A program made the translations under genes and the position numbers. This document shows, one piece after another, positions 40,026-49,080 of a stretch of DNA of 64,000 nucleotides. Within the stretch, counting starts at the first letter, position 1, and every line of letters begins with the position of its first letter. The stretch lies in the NCBI RefSeq assembly GCF_024171925.1, contig NZ_JAMTCO010000002.1:213041-277040 (forward strand), written 5' to 3'. This stretch comes from Actinokineospora diospyrosa (GTDB lineage Bacteria; Actinomycetota; Actinomycetes; Mycobacteriales; Pseudonocardiaceae). The notes beneath the pieces are model-generated. The model did not search any database and was not told where the DNA came from. It worked only from the letters and a program-made list of their open reading frames with translations.

Positions 40026-40922
40026 ATGGGTGATCCGAGCGAGCTGTTCACCATCGGGCAGCTGGCCGCGCGCACCGGGTTGTCGGTGCGCACGATCCGC
40101 TTCTGGTCCGACAGCGGGGTGATCCCGCCGACCACGCGCTCCGGCGGGGGCTACCGGCTCTACGACGTGGCGGCGGTGGCGCGGCTGGACCTGGTGCGGA
40201 CGCTGCGGGAGCTGGGACTGGACCTGGACACGGTGCGCGCGGTGCTGCGCCGCCAGGTCACCGTCGCCGACGTGGCGGCGGCGCACGCGCGCGCCATCGA
40301 CGCCGAGATCCGGGCGTTGCGGGTGCGGCGGGCGGTCCTGCGCTCGGTCGCCCGCCGGGCGAGCACCACCGAGGAGATGAGACTGATGCACGAGATGGCC
40401 AGGCTGTCCGCCGCCGAGCGGCAGCGCGTGATCGACGAGTTCGTGGACCGCACCTTCGCCGGTGTCGAGGGGAACGCGCCGGGGGCGGGCATCGCGACCG
40501 CGATGCGGCAGTTGCCAGCCGAGCTGCCGGACGATCCCACCGACCAGCAGGTCGACGCCTGGGTCGAACTGGCCGGGCTGGTCGCCGACGAGGACTTCCA
40601 GCGGCGGGTCCGCGAGATGGCGGTCACCGGCGCCACCGGGGCACCGGCCGTCGCGCACGACCCGGCGCTGGTGGTCGAGCACGCCGGTCCCGCCGAGGCC
40701 GCCGGGATCGACCCGGCGTCGGCGCGGGGCCAGGAGGTACTGGGGCGGATCGCCCCTGATCTGTCCACTGAGGACCGGGTGCGGCTGGCGGAGACGATCG
40801 AGGTCTTCAGCGACCGCCGGGTCGAGCGGTACTGGCAACTGCTGGGCGTGCTCAACGGATCGGAGCCGTTCGAGCCGAGGGTGCCCGCCTTCGAGTGGTT
40901 CGCCGCCGCGCTCCGGGGCTAG
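40026..40922 (+). CDS. MerR-family transcriptional regulator with large effector domain
   Basis: 298 residues from ATG 40026. The N-terminal MerR helix-turn-helix (FTIGQLAARTGLSVRTIRFWSDSGVIPP, GGYRLYD) is followed by a coiled dimer helix (about 80-110) and a helical C-terminal domain of about 180 residues, as in TipA/albicidin-type drug sensors. No metal-binding cysteine pattern is seen. A MerR dyad with 19-bp spacer is directly upstream, consistent with autoregulation. Confidence 0.9.
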   Translation: MGDPSELFTIGQLAARTGLSVRTIRFWSDSGVIPPTTRSGGGYRLYDVAAVARLDLVRTLRELGLDLDTVRAVLRRQVTVADVAAAHARAIDAEIRALRVRRAVLRSVARRASTTEEMRLMHEMARLSAAERQRVIDEFVDRTFAGVEGNAPGAGIATAMRQLPAELPDDPTDQQVDAWVELAGLVADEDFQRRVREMAVTGATGAPAVAHDPALVVEHAGPAEAAGIDPASARGQEVLGRIAPDLSTEDRVRLAETIEVFSDRRVERYWQLLGVLNGSEPFEPRVPAFEWFAAALRG

Positions 40923-41079
40923 CGGACAGCGCCGGGGGAACTCCGGGGAAGGCCGAGAAGCGCCTGCAGCAGCGGCGCGGCTGGAGACCAGCGCGGTATG
41001 ACGGCGGTATGACAACAGCGCGGCCCGTGGGCTGGGAGACCGGTCCGCGGGCCGCGCTGACCCCGGGACCGGGTGGGCG

Positions 41080-41280
41080 TCAGCCCAGCGGCGCTCTGTC
41101 GCGCAGCGGGCAGTCGCGCGCGAGGACCTGGACGGGGTGGGGCACTGGCGGGGGCGCGGGGCGGGTGCTGCCCTGCGGGGTGGCGGTGGCTGGGCGGTTC
41201 GCGGCGTGGGTGGCCGTCGACATCGGCAGGGTCGCGAGCAGGATGGCGACGGCGCCGATGGCCCTGGTGCGTGGCCGCAT
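41080..41280 (-). CDS. Small secreted protein
   Basis: 66 residues, ATG 41280 with GAGGAG 6 nt upstream. Residues 1-29 form a clear Sec signal peptide (MRPRTRAIGAVAILLA, then THAAN). The mature part is a proline-rich 37-residue peptide with one Cys. It is divergent from the grpB-like gene. No family was recognised, but the ribosome site and signal peptide together make it a likely real gene. Confidence 0.6.
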   Translation of the reverse strand: MRPRTRAIGAVAILLATLPMSTATHAANRPATATPQGSTRPAPPPVPHPVQVLARDCPLRDRAPLG

Positions 41281-41417
41281 GGCGGCTCCTCGTGCGGCTG
41301 GGGGTCCCGGTCCCACCAGTAGACCGCGTCCGGCGCGCGAAGCCATGACGGTCTTTCGGGGGTCACCGTGTAGGTTGGTCGGCTGCCTTCGAGCAGCGAC
41401 CCGCTGAAGGAGCGACC

Positions 41418-41975
41418 ATGCCCCCCATCACCGATGACGAACTGCGCCGCGTGATCGTCGGCGAACTGCGCCCGCACAACGCCCCGATCACCCTCGCCGA
41501 CTACGACCCCGGCTGGCCCGCGCTGCACGCGCTGGAGGAGCGCCGCATCCGCGCCGCCCTCGGCCCGGTGGCCCGCCGCGTCGAGCACGTCGGGTCGACC
41601 TCCGTGCCGGGGCTCCCGGCCAAACCGATCATCGACGTGCTGCTGCAGGTGCCCGACTCCGCCGACGAACCCGCCTACCTGCCCGCGCTGGAGGCCGCGG
41701 GGTACGTCCTGCGCGTGCGCGAACCGGACTGGTTCGAGCACCGGCTGTGCAAGGGCCCGGACACCAACATCAACCTGCACATCTTCACCGACGGCTGCGC
41801 GGAAGCCGACCGCGTGGTCCGCTTCCGCGACTGGCTGCGCGCCAACGACGCCGACCGCGACCACTACGCCGCGACCAAGCGCGAACTGTCCACCCGCACC
41901 TGGCGGCACGTGCAGGACTACGCCGCGGCCAAGACCGCGGTCGTCGCCGAGATCATGGCCCGCGCGGGCGGCTGA
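41418..41975 (+). CDS. GrpB/UPF0157-family protein
   Basis: A 185-residue protein, ATG 41418 with AAGGAGCG upstream. VEHVGSTSVPGLPAKPIIDVLLQV is the nucleotidyltransferase-fold signature of the GrpB family (GS motif and a D pair), followed by HRLCKGPDTNINLHIF and FRDWLRAND. Members may be nucleotidyl- or acetyltransferase-linked; function unknown. It converges with the S9 peptidase gene (stops adjacent at 41975/41976). Confidence 0.92.
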   Translation: MPPITDDELRRVIVGELRPHNAPITLADYDPGWPALHALEERRIRAALGPVARRVEHVGSTSVPGLPAKPIIDVLLQVPDSADEPAYLPALEAAGYVLRVREPDWFEHRLCKGPDTNINLHIFTDGCAEADRVVRFRDWLRANDADRDHYAATKRELSTRTWRHVQDYAAAKTAVVAEIMARAGG

Positions 41976-43997
41976 CTACCCGAGCAGGGCTGGCCGGTGC
42001 CACTCCTCGCCGAGCACGTGCTCGGCGAGGAAGGCCAGCACCGTGGCGTACCACAGCCGCACGTTGTTGGGCGCCAGCACGAAGTGGTTCTCGTCCGGGA
42101 AGTACAGGAACCGGTGCGGCCCGGTCCCGTCCGCGCAGCGCGCCGACAGCGCCCACCACAGCCGCAGCGCCTCGTTGATCGGCACCCGGAAGTCGCGCGC
42201 GCCGTGGATCACCAGCATCGGCGTGCGGATCGCGTCGGCGAAGTGGTGCGGGGAGTTGGCCTCGGCGACCTCGGGGGTCATCTCCCGGCGGAAGTCGTGC
42301 GCGATGTCGGCGGTGTCGGTGGACTGGTTGAGGTCCCACACCGAGGCGTGCGTGACGATCGCGGCGAACCGGTCGGTGTGCCCGGCGATCCAGTTGGCCA
42401 TGTAGCCGCCGAACGAGCCGCCCATCGCCGCGGTCCGGCTCGGGTCCAGGTCCGGTCTGCGCAGCGCGGCGTCGGTGATCGCCATCAGGTCGGTGTAGGG
42501 GGCCTGGCCCCACGCGCCCCAGCCGCGCCGGATGAACTCGATGCCGTAGCCGGTCGACAGCGCCGGGTCGGGCATCAGGACCGCGTACCCGCGGGCGGCG
42601 GCGATCCACGGGTTCCAGCGCCACGACCAGTTGTTGCGCGAGAGCACCGGTCCACCGTGGACCCACAGCAGCAGCGGGGCGGGCGACTGCTCGTCGGCGG
42701 TCTCGGGCAGCACGAGCCACCCCCGCAGCGCGGTGCCGTCCTCGGCGGTCGCGGTGACCTCGGCCAGCCGCCCGCGCACCGCCGTGGTGATCCCCAGCGC
42801 CGCGGCCGGGTCGGGCAGCGCGGTGACCTCGCCGTCGGGCAGGCCGATCCGGACCGGGATCGGCGGGCTGTCGATGGTGGACCGCAGCGCGTAGACCCAC
42901 CGGCCGTCGGGGGAGACGGCGGCGTCGGTGTAGGCGGCGTCGTCGCCGGTCAACCGGGTGGGCTCGCCGGTGGCCACGTCGACGAGCCAGAGCGGGGAGC
43001 GGCCCAGGTGGTCGGCGGCGACCACGATCGCCGTGCCGTCCGGGGTCCACCGCGCGGTGTGCGGCCAGCGGTCCCACGCCGCGGTCAGCGCCTCGACCGG
43101 CCCACCCGCGACGGGCACCACGCCCAGCCAGCGATCGCCGGGGTCGTCGGGGTTCTTGCGCCGCTGCACCACGACCGCGACCCGGGTGCCGTCCGGGGAG
43201 ATCCGCGGCGTGTCGTACTCGTGGTCCGGGTCGTCGGCCAGCACCCGCCGCTCGCCGGTGGCCACATCGATGGCGACCAGGGTGTGCCGCTGCGAGCCGC
43301 CCGGCTCACCGACCGCCCACATGGTGACCACGGTCCGGCCGTCCGGGCTCAGGTCCCAGGAGCAGTCCTCGCCCAGCGCGCGACCGACGTGCCCGGTCAG
43401 GTCGCGCACCCCGTCCGGCCCGGCCGCCAGCAGCCGGGTGCGCTCCGGGCCCAGGTCGCGGTCCCAGTGCCGGATCGGGAACTCGTCGTGCAGCACCGCG
43501 GACACGCACGCGTCGGCACGCCTGCCGCGCAGGGCCCGGTCGGTCTCCAGGTCCAGCGCGGAGGGCAGCAGCGCCGACCCGAACACGGTCGTGCCGTCGG
43601 CGGCGGTCAACACCCCCCGCACGCCGCCACCGGGGCGCACCACCGGCTCGGGGTCGCCCCCGGCCGCGGGCAGCGCCCACAACGCGGGACCGTCCGCACC
43701 GCCCGGCTCGGGCCGGGCCGAGGTGAACAGCAGGTCGCCCGAGGGCGTGAACCCGGCCCCGGTCTCGCCCTCGGTGCTCCTGGTGAGCCTGCGCGCGGCC
43801 CGATCGCCGCGCGGATCGACCTCCCACAGCGACCGGATGTGCCGGGTGCCGGTCTCGTCGGGCAGCGACACCCCGACCACCACTCGGCGGCCGTCGTGGG
43901 AAAGCCACAGCCCGGCCAGTTGCGGCATCCGCACGAAGGCGTCCAGATCGGCCAGCGGCCCCGCGGGCAGCCGGGTCCCGGCGTCGTCGAAGATCAC
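41976..43997 (-). CDS. S9-family (prolyl oligopeptidase-type) serine peptidase
   Basis: A 673-residue protein from GTG 43997. The N-terminal part of about 400 residues is a beta-propeller with WD40-like/TolB repeats (WxLSPDGRTVV-like motifs). The C-terminal alpha/beta hydrolase carries the nucleophile S528 in GGSFGGYM, then a catalytic Asp/His pair (VIHGARDFRVP; FPDENHFV). There is no signal peptide, so it is cytosolic. It resembles acylaminoacyl peptidase/DPP-type S9C enzymes. Confidence 0.92.
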   Translation of the reverse strand: MIFDDAGTRLPAGPLADLDAFVRMPQLAGLWLSHDGRRVVVGVSLPDETGTRHIRSLWEVDPRGDRAARRLTRSTEGETGAGFTPSGDLLFTSARPEPGGADGPALWALPAAGGDPEPVVRPGGGVRGVLTAADGTTVFGSALLPSALDLETDRALRGRRADACVSAVLHDEFPIRHWDRDLGPERTRLLAAGPDGVRDLTGHVGRALGEDCSWDLSPDGRTVVTMWAVGEPGGSQRHTLVAIDVATGERRVLADDPDHEYDTPRISPDGTRVAVVVQRRKNPDDPGDRWLGVVPVAGGPVEALTAAWDRWPHTARWTPDGTAIVVAADHLGRSPLWLVDVATGEPTRLTGDDAAYTDAAVSPDGRWVYALRSTIDSPPIPVRIGLPDGEVTALPDPAAALGITTAVRGRLAEVTATAEDGTALRGWLVLPETADEQSPAPLLLWVHGGPVLSRNNWSWRWNPWIAAARGYAVLMPDPALSTGYGIEFIRRGWGAWGQAPYTDLMAITDAALRRPDLDPSRTAAMGGSFGGYMANWIAGHTDRFAAIVTHASVWDLNQSTDTADIAHDFRREMTPEVAEANSPHHFADAIRTPMLVIHGARDFRVPINEALRLWWALSARCADGTGPHRFLYFPDENHFVLAPNNVRLWYATVLAFLAEHVLGEEWHRPALLG

Positions 43998-44183
43998 GTC
44001 TTCTTATACCGAACCCGGCGCCCCCGCGCGCCCGCCAGGTCCCCCGCTCACCGGGTGGGACGTCCCGAATGAGGGGTTCAGGGGTGCCCCTGTGCGCGGT
44101 GATCAGCGCGGACGCCGGTCCAGCCGTGGTCGGAAAGTGTTGCGGTGCCGGGGTTGTCGGTGATTTGCCGTAGTGTTCGCGGT

Positions 44184-44603
44184 ATGCCACTGACTCTGGA
44201 AGAACGTGAGCAGTTCCTCCTCGAACCGCACATCGGCTCCCTCGCCGTCACCGGCGAGGACGGACGGGCACCGCTGCAGGTCCCGATCTGGTACAAGTAC
44301 GTCCCCGGCGGCACGCTGTGGATCACTACCAAGGCCACCTCGCGCAAGGCCCGCCTGATCCGCGCCGCGGGCCGGTTCTCCCTGCTGGTCGAGCGCCTAC
44401 AGCCCACAATCCGCTACGTCTCGGTCGAAGGCCCGGTCACGGCGGAGGTGGGCAACGAGGACTACCTGCGCGAAATGGCCTCCCGCTACGTCGCCCCGGA
44501 GCGGCTGGAGGCATACATCGCCTACCTGAAGAAGGAGGGCGAGCAAACCGTGTTCCGCCTCAAAGCCGAACACTGGACCTCCGCCGACCTCGGCCCGGCC
44601 TGA
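44184..44603 (+). CDS. Pyridoxamine 5'-phosphate oxidase-fold (F420/FMN-binding) protein
   Basis: 139 residues from ATG 44184. It has a split-barrel fold: LLEPHIGSLAVTGEDGRAPLQVPIWYKYVPGGTLWITT at the N-terminus, SRKARLIRAAGRFSLLVER in the middle, and VSVEGPVTAEV. This matches small PPOX-class proteins that bind F420 or FMN in actinobacteria. The reaction is unknown. A terminator follows 8 bp after the stop. Confidence 0.88.
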   Translation: MPLTLEEREQFLLEPHIGSLAVTGEDGRAPLQVPIWYKYVPGGTLWITTKATSRKARLIRAAGRFSLLVERLQPTIRYVSVEGPVTAEVGNEDYLREMASRYVAPERLEAYIAYLKKEGEQTVFRLKAEHWTSADLGPA

Positions 44604-44611
44604 TTCCCCCT

Positions 44612-44643
44612 CGCGCGCGGCTGTCCCCGCACAGCCGCGCGCG
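44612..44643 (+). terminator. Terminator after the PPOX gene
   Basis: CGCGCGCGGCTGT (44612-44624) pairs perfectly with ACAGCCGCGCGCG (44631-44643) around a 6-nt loop. Confidence 0.85.
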
Positions 44644-44984
44644 GCTCCACTCCCAGACCACCTCGCCCCGCCCACGTCCCTGGACCATCCTGGCCCCCCG
44701 GACCTCAACTCCGACCGCCTGAGAGCCAGAGGTTGTCTGCCCGCCCCTCCACTGGACACTCGGAAGTCGCTGCGGGTCGCTGAACACTTCGAGCCGAGGT
44801 GCTGGCTCCTCGTGCGGACCTGGCCTACCCAGCCGCTGGTCACTCGTGCCCAGCTCCGCAGACTGGCCTAAGCCCACCCGATCGACCCATTCGGCTGTAG
44901 GAACTCGCTGCTGCCTGCCCAACCTCCGTGAGGTCCGGCCGCACCCTGATTCGGCCACCCGACTGCAGGAAGCCTGCATTGGCC

Positions 44985-45915
44985 CAGCCCCCGTCAGGAC
45001 CGGCCCCAACCCACCACCCCAGCCCCTGGACACTCTGACCCGGCGGCGCCACCCCAGCTGCCGTCAGGTCCGCCCCAACCCACCTGCTCAGCGCCTGGAT
45101 ACTCGGATCCGTCGGTGCCACCCTGCCCCCCGTCAGGTCCGCCTCAGCCCACCTGTTCAGCACTTGGACACTCGGACCCGGCGGTGCCAACCCAGCCCGC
45201 TCTCGGCTGCCCCACCTACCCAGCACCTGGACAGTCGGACTCGCTGGTGCCAAATGCTCGATGGGGCGGACTTGTTTTGCGTGGGGGGACAACACCCGTA
45301 GCGTCGCCTCGCGGCAGGGCCATGCTTTTCGGCCCCTGCTTTGCGGTCCTGCCGCGGGTGTTGTAGGGGCCCCGCGCAAAACAAGTTCGCCCCATCGAGC
45401 TTGTCGCATTGTCGCGGATCGGGCCCGATGTTGCCGCTAGGCAACGAGGCGTCCGATCCGGCACGCCGAGGTCGCCGCTAGGCGACGAGGCCGTCCACCG
45501 GAGCCGAAGGCGGAGGCCCAAATCCCTTGCCCCGCACACCCAACCCCGGCCTACGCCAAGATCAACCTGACCGAAAGCCCCCAAATACACAGCCTACCGC
45601 GCAGCACCGACAAATCAGGCCCAGCAACCAACGCCCTGTGGACAACCAGAACCGTTGTGGACAAACAACAACCAGCCCCACAAGATCATCTACCACAAGA
45701 GCCCCCGATACACAGCCTACCGAGCAGCACCGACAGAACGGCAGCGCCGACCGAGGCCTGTGGACACCCGAACCCATTGTGGATAACCAACCACAACGAA
45801 GCATCCCGATGATCAACTATCGCAAGAGCCCCCGATATAAAGCCTACCGACGCACCCCACCACAACGACACAAGCAATCGTGGCCTGTGAACAGCCAGCC
45901 CCGTTGTGGATAGCC
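44985..45915 (+). repeat. E1 composite repeat, copy 2
   Basis: The 1.4-kb gap 44604-46001 holds no supported gene; its left part (44650-44985) looks like decayed E1 units. In order: 69-70 nt tandem units (starts near 44991, 45061 and 45130, plus a partial one to 45255), the 145-nt hairpin 45256-45400, a GC-rich linker with short hairpins, and three blocks of about 125 nt anchored by ACAGCCTACCG-like sequence (near 45590, 45712 and 45840). Each block ends in a pair of TGTGGAYAN boxes at 19-bp spacing: 45637/45656, 45759/45778 and 45886/45905. Confidence 0.85.
45256..45400 (+). repeat. E1 long hairpin, copy 2 (145 nt)
   Basis: The arms 45256-45281 and 45375-45400 pair over 26 bp with one G.U. 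Relative to copy 1, arm positions 12 and 17 changed on both sides (T-A to C-G, C-G to T-A), so pairing was preserved. The inner stem ACAACACCCG/CGGGTGTTGT is perfect here, and the GCAGGGCC/GGCCCCTGC hairpin is kept. Confidence 0.9.
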
Positions 45916-46001
45916 CACCACGCCAGCCACGAGCACACCAGTCAGCGACCCGTTCACCGCCAAAGGTTCACCTGTCGGCTCGGCACTGCCACGATGTCGC
46001 C

Positions 46002-48470
46002 ATGACCGACCCGATCCAGGACACGCGGTCGACCACCGAGGTCATGGTGCTCGCACTGGACGACCCCGCTGCCGATCTGCTCGCTGTTGGTGGCAAAGGC
46101 GCAGCGCTCGCTCGACTGGCCAGGGCTGGGCTCCCTGTGCCTCCCGGCTTCCACATCACCACCGCTGCCTACCGGGCCTTCCTGTTTCCCGACACCCGCC
46201 TAGGCGACCCTGCCGCGTTCATCCGTTCCGCTATGCCGCCTTCGGTCGCCACCGCTGTTGAGCAGGCATACGCAGCGCTCGGTGGTGGCGCGGTCGCAGT
46301 GCGGTCGTCGGCCACTGCGGAGGATCTGGCAGATCTGTCCTTCGCCGGGCAGCACGACAGCTTCCTCGGGGTGGTCGGCACGGCTGCTGTTCTCGACGCG
46401 GTGCGGCGGTGTTGGGCGTCGTTGTGGACCGACCGGGCTGTTGCCTATAGGGCTCGGCACGGGGTCTCCGAGGATGGGCTCGCGCTTGCGGTTGTTGTCC
46501 AGCGCATGGTTCGCGCCACTGCGGCCGGGGTGTTGTTCACTGCCAACCCGCTGTCCGGTGACCCGGGGGAGTCTGTGGTCAACGCCGCCTGGGGGCTGGG
46601 GGAGGCTGTTGTTGGCGGTCGGGTCACGCCGGATGTCTATGTGGTCGCGGGTGGTGGCGAGGTCCGTAGGGAGATCGCGGACAAGGTGGTCATGACCGTG
46701 CCGACCGCGGCGGGTGCTGAGGACGTCCCGGTGCCGGAACCGCTGCGGCGCGCGGCCGCCTTGGACACCGGGCAGGTCCTCGACCTCGTCGACCTCGGTG
46801 CGCGCGTGCGGGAGTTGTACGGGGTGGACGTCGACATCGAGTGGGCTCGTCACGCGGGTGGGTTCGCCCTGCTGCAGGCCCGGCCGATCACCACCCAGGC
46901 CGCCGAGGTCTGGAACGACACCCTGAGCGGCGACTACCTGTGGAGCTCGGCGAACCTGGGCGAGGCCATCCCGAGCGTGATGACCCCGGCCACCTGGTCG
47001 CTGGTGCGGAGCATGCCCGCGCCCGCGCTGGGCCCGCACCCGAGCAAGGGCAACATCGGCGGCCGCGGCTACCTGAACCTGAGCGTCCCGTTGGCCGTCG
47101 GCTCCGCGCTGGGTCTGGGGCGACCGGCGCGGCGCGCGGTCGGGCGGTTGTTCGGCCGGATCCCGGGTGACGTCGAGGTCCCGCCACTGCCGATGGGGCG
47201 GTGGGAGGTGCTGCGGGCCGCCGCCAGGGCCGCTATCCCGTTCGCCCGGCAGGGGCGGGACTTCCGGCGGCGGCTCCCCGAACTGCTCGCCCGCACCCCC
47301 GGCCGGTGCGCGGCGCTGCGCGAGCGGATCGCCCGCACGGGCAGCGCGGGGGAGTTGCTGGCGCTCTGGCGGTCCGATGTGGACACCCTGTTGCGGGTCG
47401 ACTGCGCCACCCTCGACGCCGGTGGGCGCACCGCGCGGGCGGGGGAGCGGATCGCCGCTCGACTGCGGCGGATCGCGCCTGAGGACGCCGACCTGCTGAC
47501 GACCGGACTCCACAACGCCGAGGACGGCCTGGCCAGCCTCGGGCCGCTGCTGGGCTTGGCCCGGTTACGCGCGGGGGAGATCGACCGGGAGACCTACGCG
47601 CGCCAATGGGGCCACCGGTGTGCCGACGAGTACGAGGTGTCGGTGCCGCGGCCGCTGGAGGACCCGGCGTGGATCGACCGCGCCTTGGCCGCCCCCGGCG
47701 ACCCGCTCGCGCTGCTGGACCGGCAGGACGAGGCACGCGAGCGGGCCTGGGAGCGGTTCGCCGCTGCCCACCCGCGCCGCGCGCCCGGTGTTCGTCGGGC
47801 TTTGGACCGCGCCGCCGAGGTGGGGCGCGGTCGTGAGCGGGCACGGTCGGAGATGGTGCGGACGTTCTCGGTGTTCCGCGCGTTCATCGTTCGCGCGGGT
47901 GAGCTAACCGGCCACGGCGACGACCTGTTCATGCTGCCTATAGAAGACATCCTCATCGTTCTCACCGGTGACGATGCCCCACTCAAGGCCATCCCCGCAC
48001 GCAAGGCCGCCTACAGGCTCTATAGGTCGCTTCCGCCGTACCCAACGCTGATCAGTGGCCGGTTCGACCCGGTTGCCTGGGCCGCGACAGCGAGGGAGAC
48101 GGTGGGAGAAGGGGTGATCACCGGGTTCCCCGGCATGCCCGGTGTCATCAGCGGGATCGCGCGGGTCGTGTCCACGCTGGAAGCGGCCGAGGCCCTACAG
48201 GAAGGGGAAGTCCTGGTCGCGCCTTCGACCAACGTCGGCTGGACGCCAATGTTCCCTCGGGCCGCCGCGATCGTCACCGACGTCGGCGCGCCTCTATCGC
48301 ACGCGGCAGTCGTGGCTCGCGAGTTGGGGATCCCGGCCGTTGTCGGCTGCGGCGACGCTACCTCTCGACTGCGCACCGGGGATCTCGTGCGAGTCGATGG
48401 AGCGCGGGGAACGGTAGAGCTAACTGAGCAACCCGGCGACGGCCACGACGCACCCGAGGACAACAACTGA
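46002..48470 (+). CDS. PEP-synthase-like phosphotransferase, possible rifampin phosphotransferase
   Basis: 822 residues from ATG 46002. The order is an ATP-grasp domain (about 15-320; VGGKGAALARLARAGLPVPPGF, AVRSSATAEDLADLSFAGQHDS, DVDIEWA, LLQARPITTQ), a helical middle domain (about 330-690; WNDTLSGDYLWSSANLGEAIPSV), and a C-terminal phosphohistidine swivel domain with H767 (APLSHAAVVARELGIPAVVG). This three-part order and length match rifampin phosphotransferase (RPH), which transfers a phosphate from ATP to the drug, but the same layout occurs in uncharacterised PEP-utilising proteins. No RAE is upstream, so the drug link rests on domain order and nearby helR/rgt. Confidence 0.7.
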   Translation: MTDPIQDTRSTTEVMVLALDDPAADLLAVGGKGAALARLARAGLPVPPGFHITTAAYRAFLFPDTRLGDPAAFIRSAMPPSVATAVEQAYAALGGGAVAVRSSATAEDLADLSFAGQHDSFLGVVGTAAVLDAVRRCWASLWTDRAVAYRARHGVSEDGLALAVVVQRMVRATAAGVLFTANPLSGDPGESVVNAAWGLGEAVVGGRVTPDVYVVAGGGEVRREIADKVVMTVPTAAGAEDVPVPEPLRRAAALDTGQVLDLVDLGARVRELYGVDVDIEWARHAGGFALLQARPITTQAAEVWNDTLSGDYLWSSANLGEAIPSVMTPATWSLVRSMPAPALGPHPSKGNIGGRGYLNLSVPLAVGSALGLGRPARRAVGRLFGRIPGDVEVPPLPMGRWEVLRAAARAAIPFARQGRDFRRRLPELLARTPGRCAALRERIARTGSAGELLALWRSDVDTLLRVDCATLDAGGRTARAGERIAARLRRIAPEDADLLTTGLHNAEDGLASLGPLLGLARLRAGEIDRETYARQWGHRCADEYEVSVPRPLEDPAWIDRALAAPGDPLALLDRQDEARERAWERFAAAHPRRAPGVRRALDRAAEVGRGRERARSEMVRTFSVFRAFIVRAGELTGHGDDLFMLPIEDILIVLTGDDAPLKAIPARKAAYRLYRSLPPYPTLISGRFDPVAWAATARETVGEGVITGFPGMPGVISGIARVVSTLEAAEALQEGEVLVAPSTNVGWTPMFPRAAAIVTDVGAPLSHAAVVARELGIPAVVGCGDATSRLRTGDLVRVDGARGTVELTEQPGDGHDAPEDNN

Positions 48471-48579
48471 CGCCGAGATCGTAGGCGTTCCGGAGTCCCA
48501 AGCTCTGCCATGCCGGATCACTGCGGCAATGCCCTAGGGTCGTGCCGTCAGAGCCGCGCTCGACCCGAGGAGCACTCCC

Positions 48580-49080
48580 GTGTGGATCACCCGACCGGAG
48601 ACGCCGGACGATCGCGCGGCCATCCACGCGGTCACCGCCGCTGCCTTTCCCACGGCGGACGAGGCCGATCTCGTCGACGCGCTGCGGGCCGACCCGAACG
48701 CCTGGATCGGTGGTCTCTCGATCGTCGCGACCGAAGGCGATGCGGTCGTCGGGCACGCCCTGCTGACCCGCTGCCAGGTCGGCGGTCACCCGGCGCTCGC
48801 GTTGGCACCGTGCTCGGTTCGGCCCGACCGGCAGCGGCAGGGGGTAGGGGACGCGATGATCCGCTTCGCGCTCGCCGCCGCCCGGGACCTCGGTGAGAAC
48901 CTCGTCGTGGTCCTGGGGCACGCCGAGTACTACCCGCGGTTCGGGTTCACCCCGGCCTCCGGGTTCGGCGTGCGGGCCCCGTTCGACGTGCCCGACGAGG
49001 CCCTCATGGCACTGTCCCTCGACCCCGCGCGTCCCACGCCCACCGGCGTCATCGCGTACCCGGCCGCGTTCGGGGTCTAG
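48580..49080 (+). CDS. GNAT-family N-acetyltransferase
   Basis: A 166-residue protein with GTG 48580 (GGAG upstream). The GNAT core is visible: VGHALLTRCQV, ALAPCSVRPDRQRQGVGDAMIR as the acetyl-CoA loop (Q-x-x-G-V-G), then VVVLGHAEYYPRFGFTPAS. It resembles the YhbS-like branch. The substrate is unknown. Its stop shares bases with the stop of the convergent ligD-like gene (49077-49080). Confidence 0.92.
   Translation: MWITRPETPDDRAAIHAVTAAAFPTADEADLVDALRADPNAWIGGLSIVATEGDAVVGHALLTRCQVGGHPALALAPCSVRPDRQRQGVGDAMIRFALAAARDLGENLVVVLGHAEYYPRFGFTPASGFGVRAPFDVPDEALMALSLDPARPTPTGVIAYPAAFGV

Noticed and set aside
44985..45915. Chromosomal origin of replication because of clustered DnaA-like boxes
   Set aside because: No dnaA, dnaN, rpmH or AT-rich unwinding region is nearby, and the clusters are dispersed at six loci.
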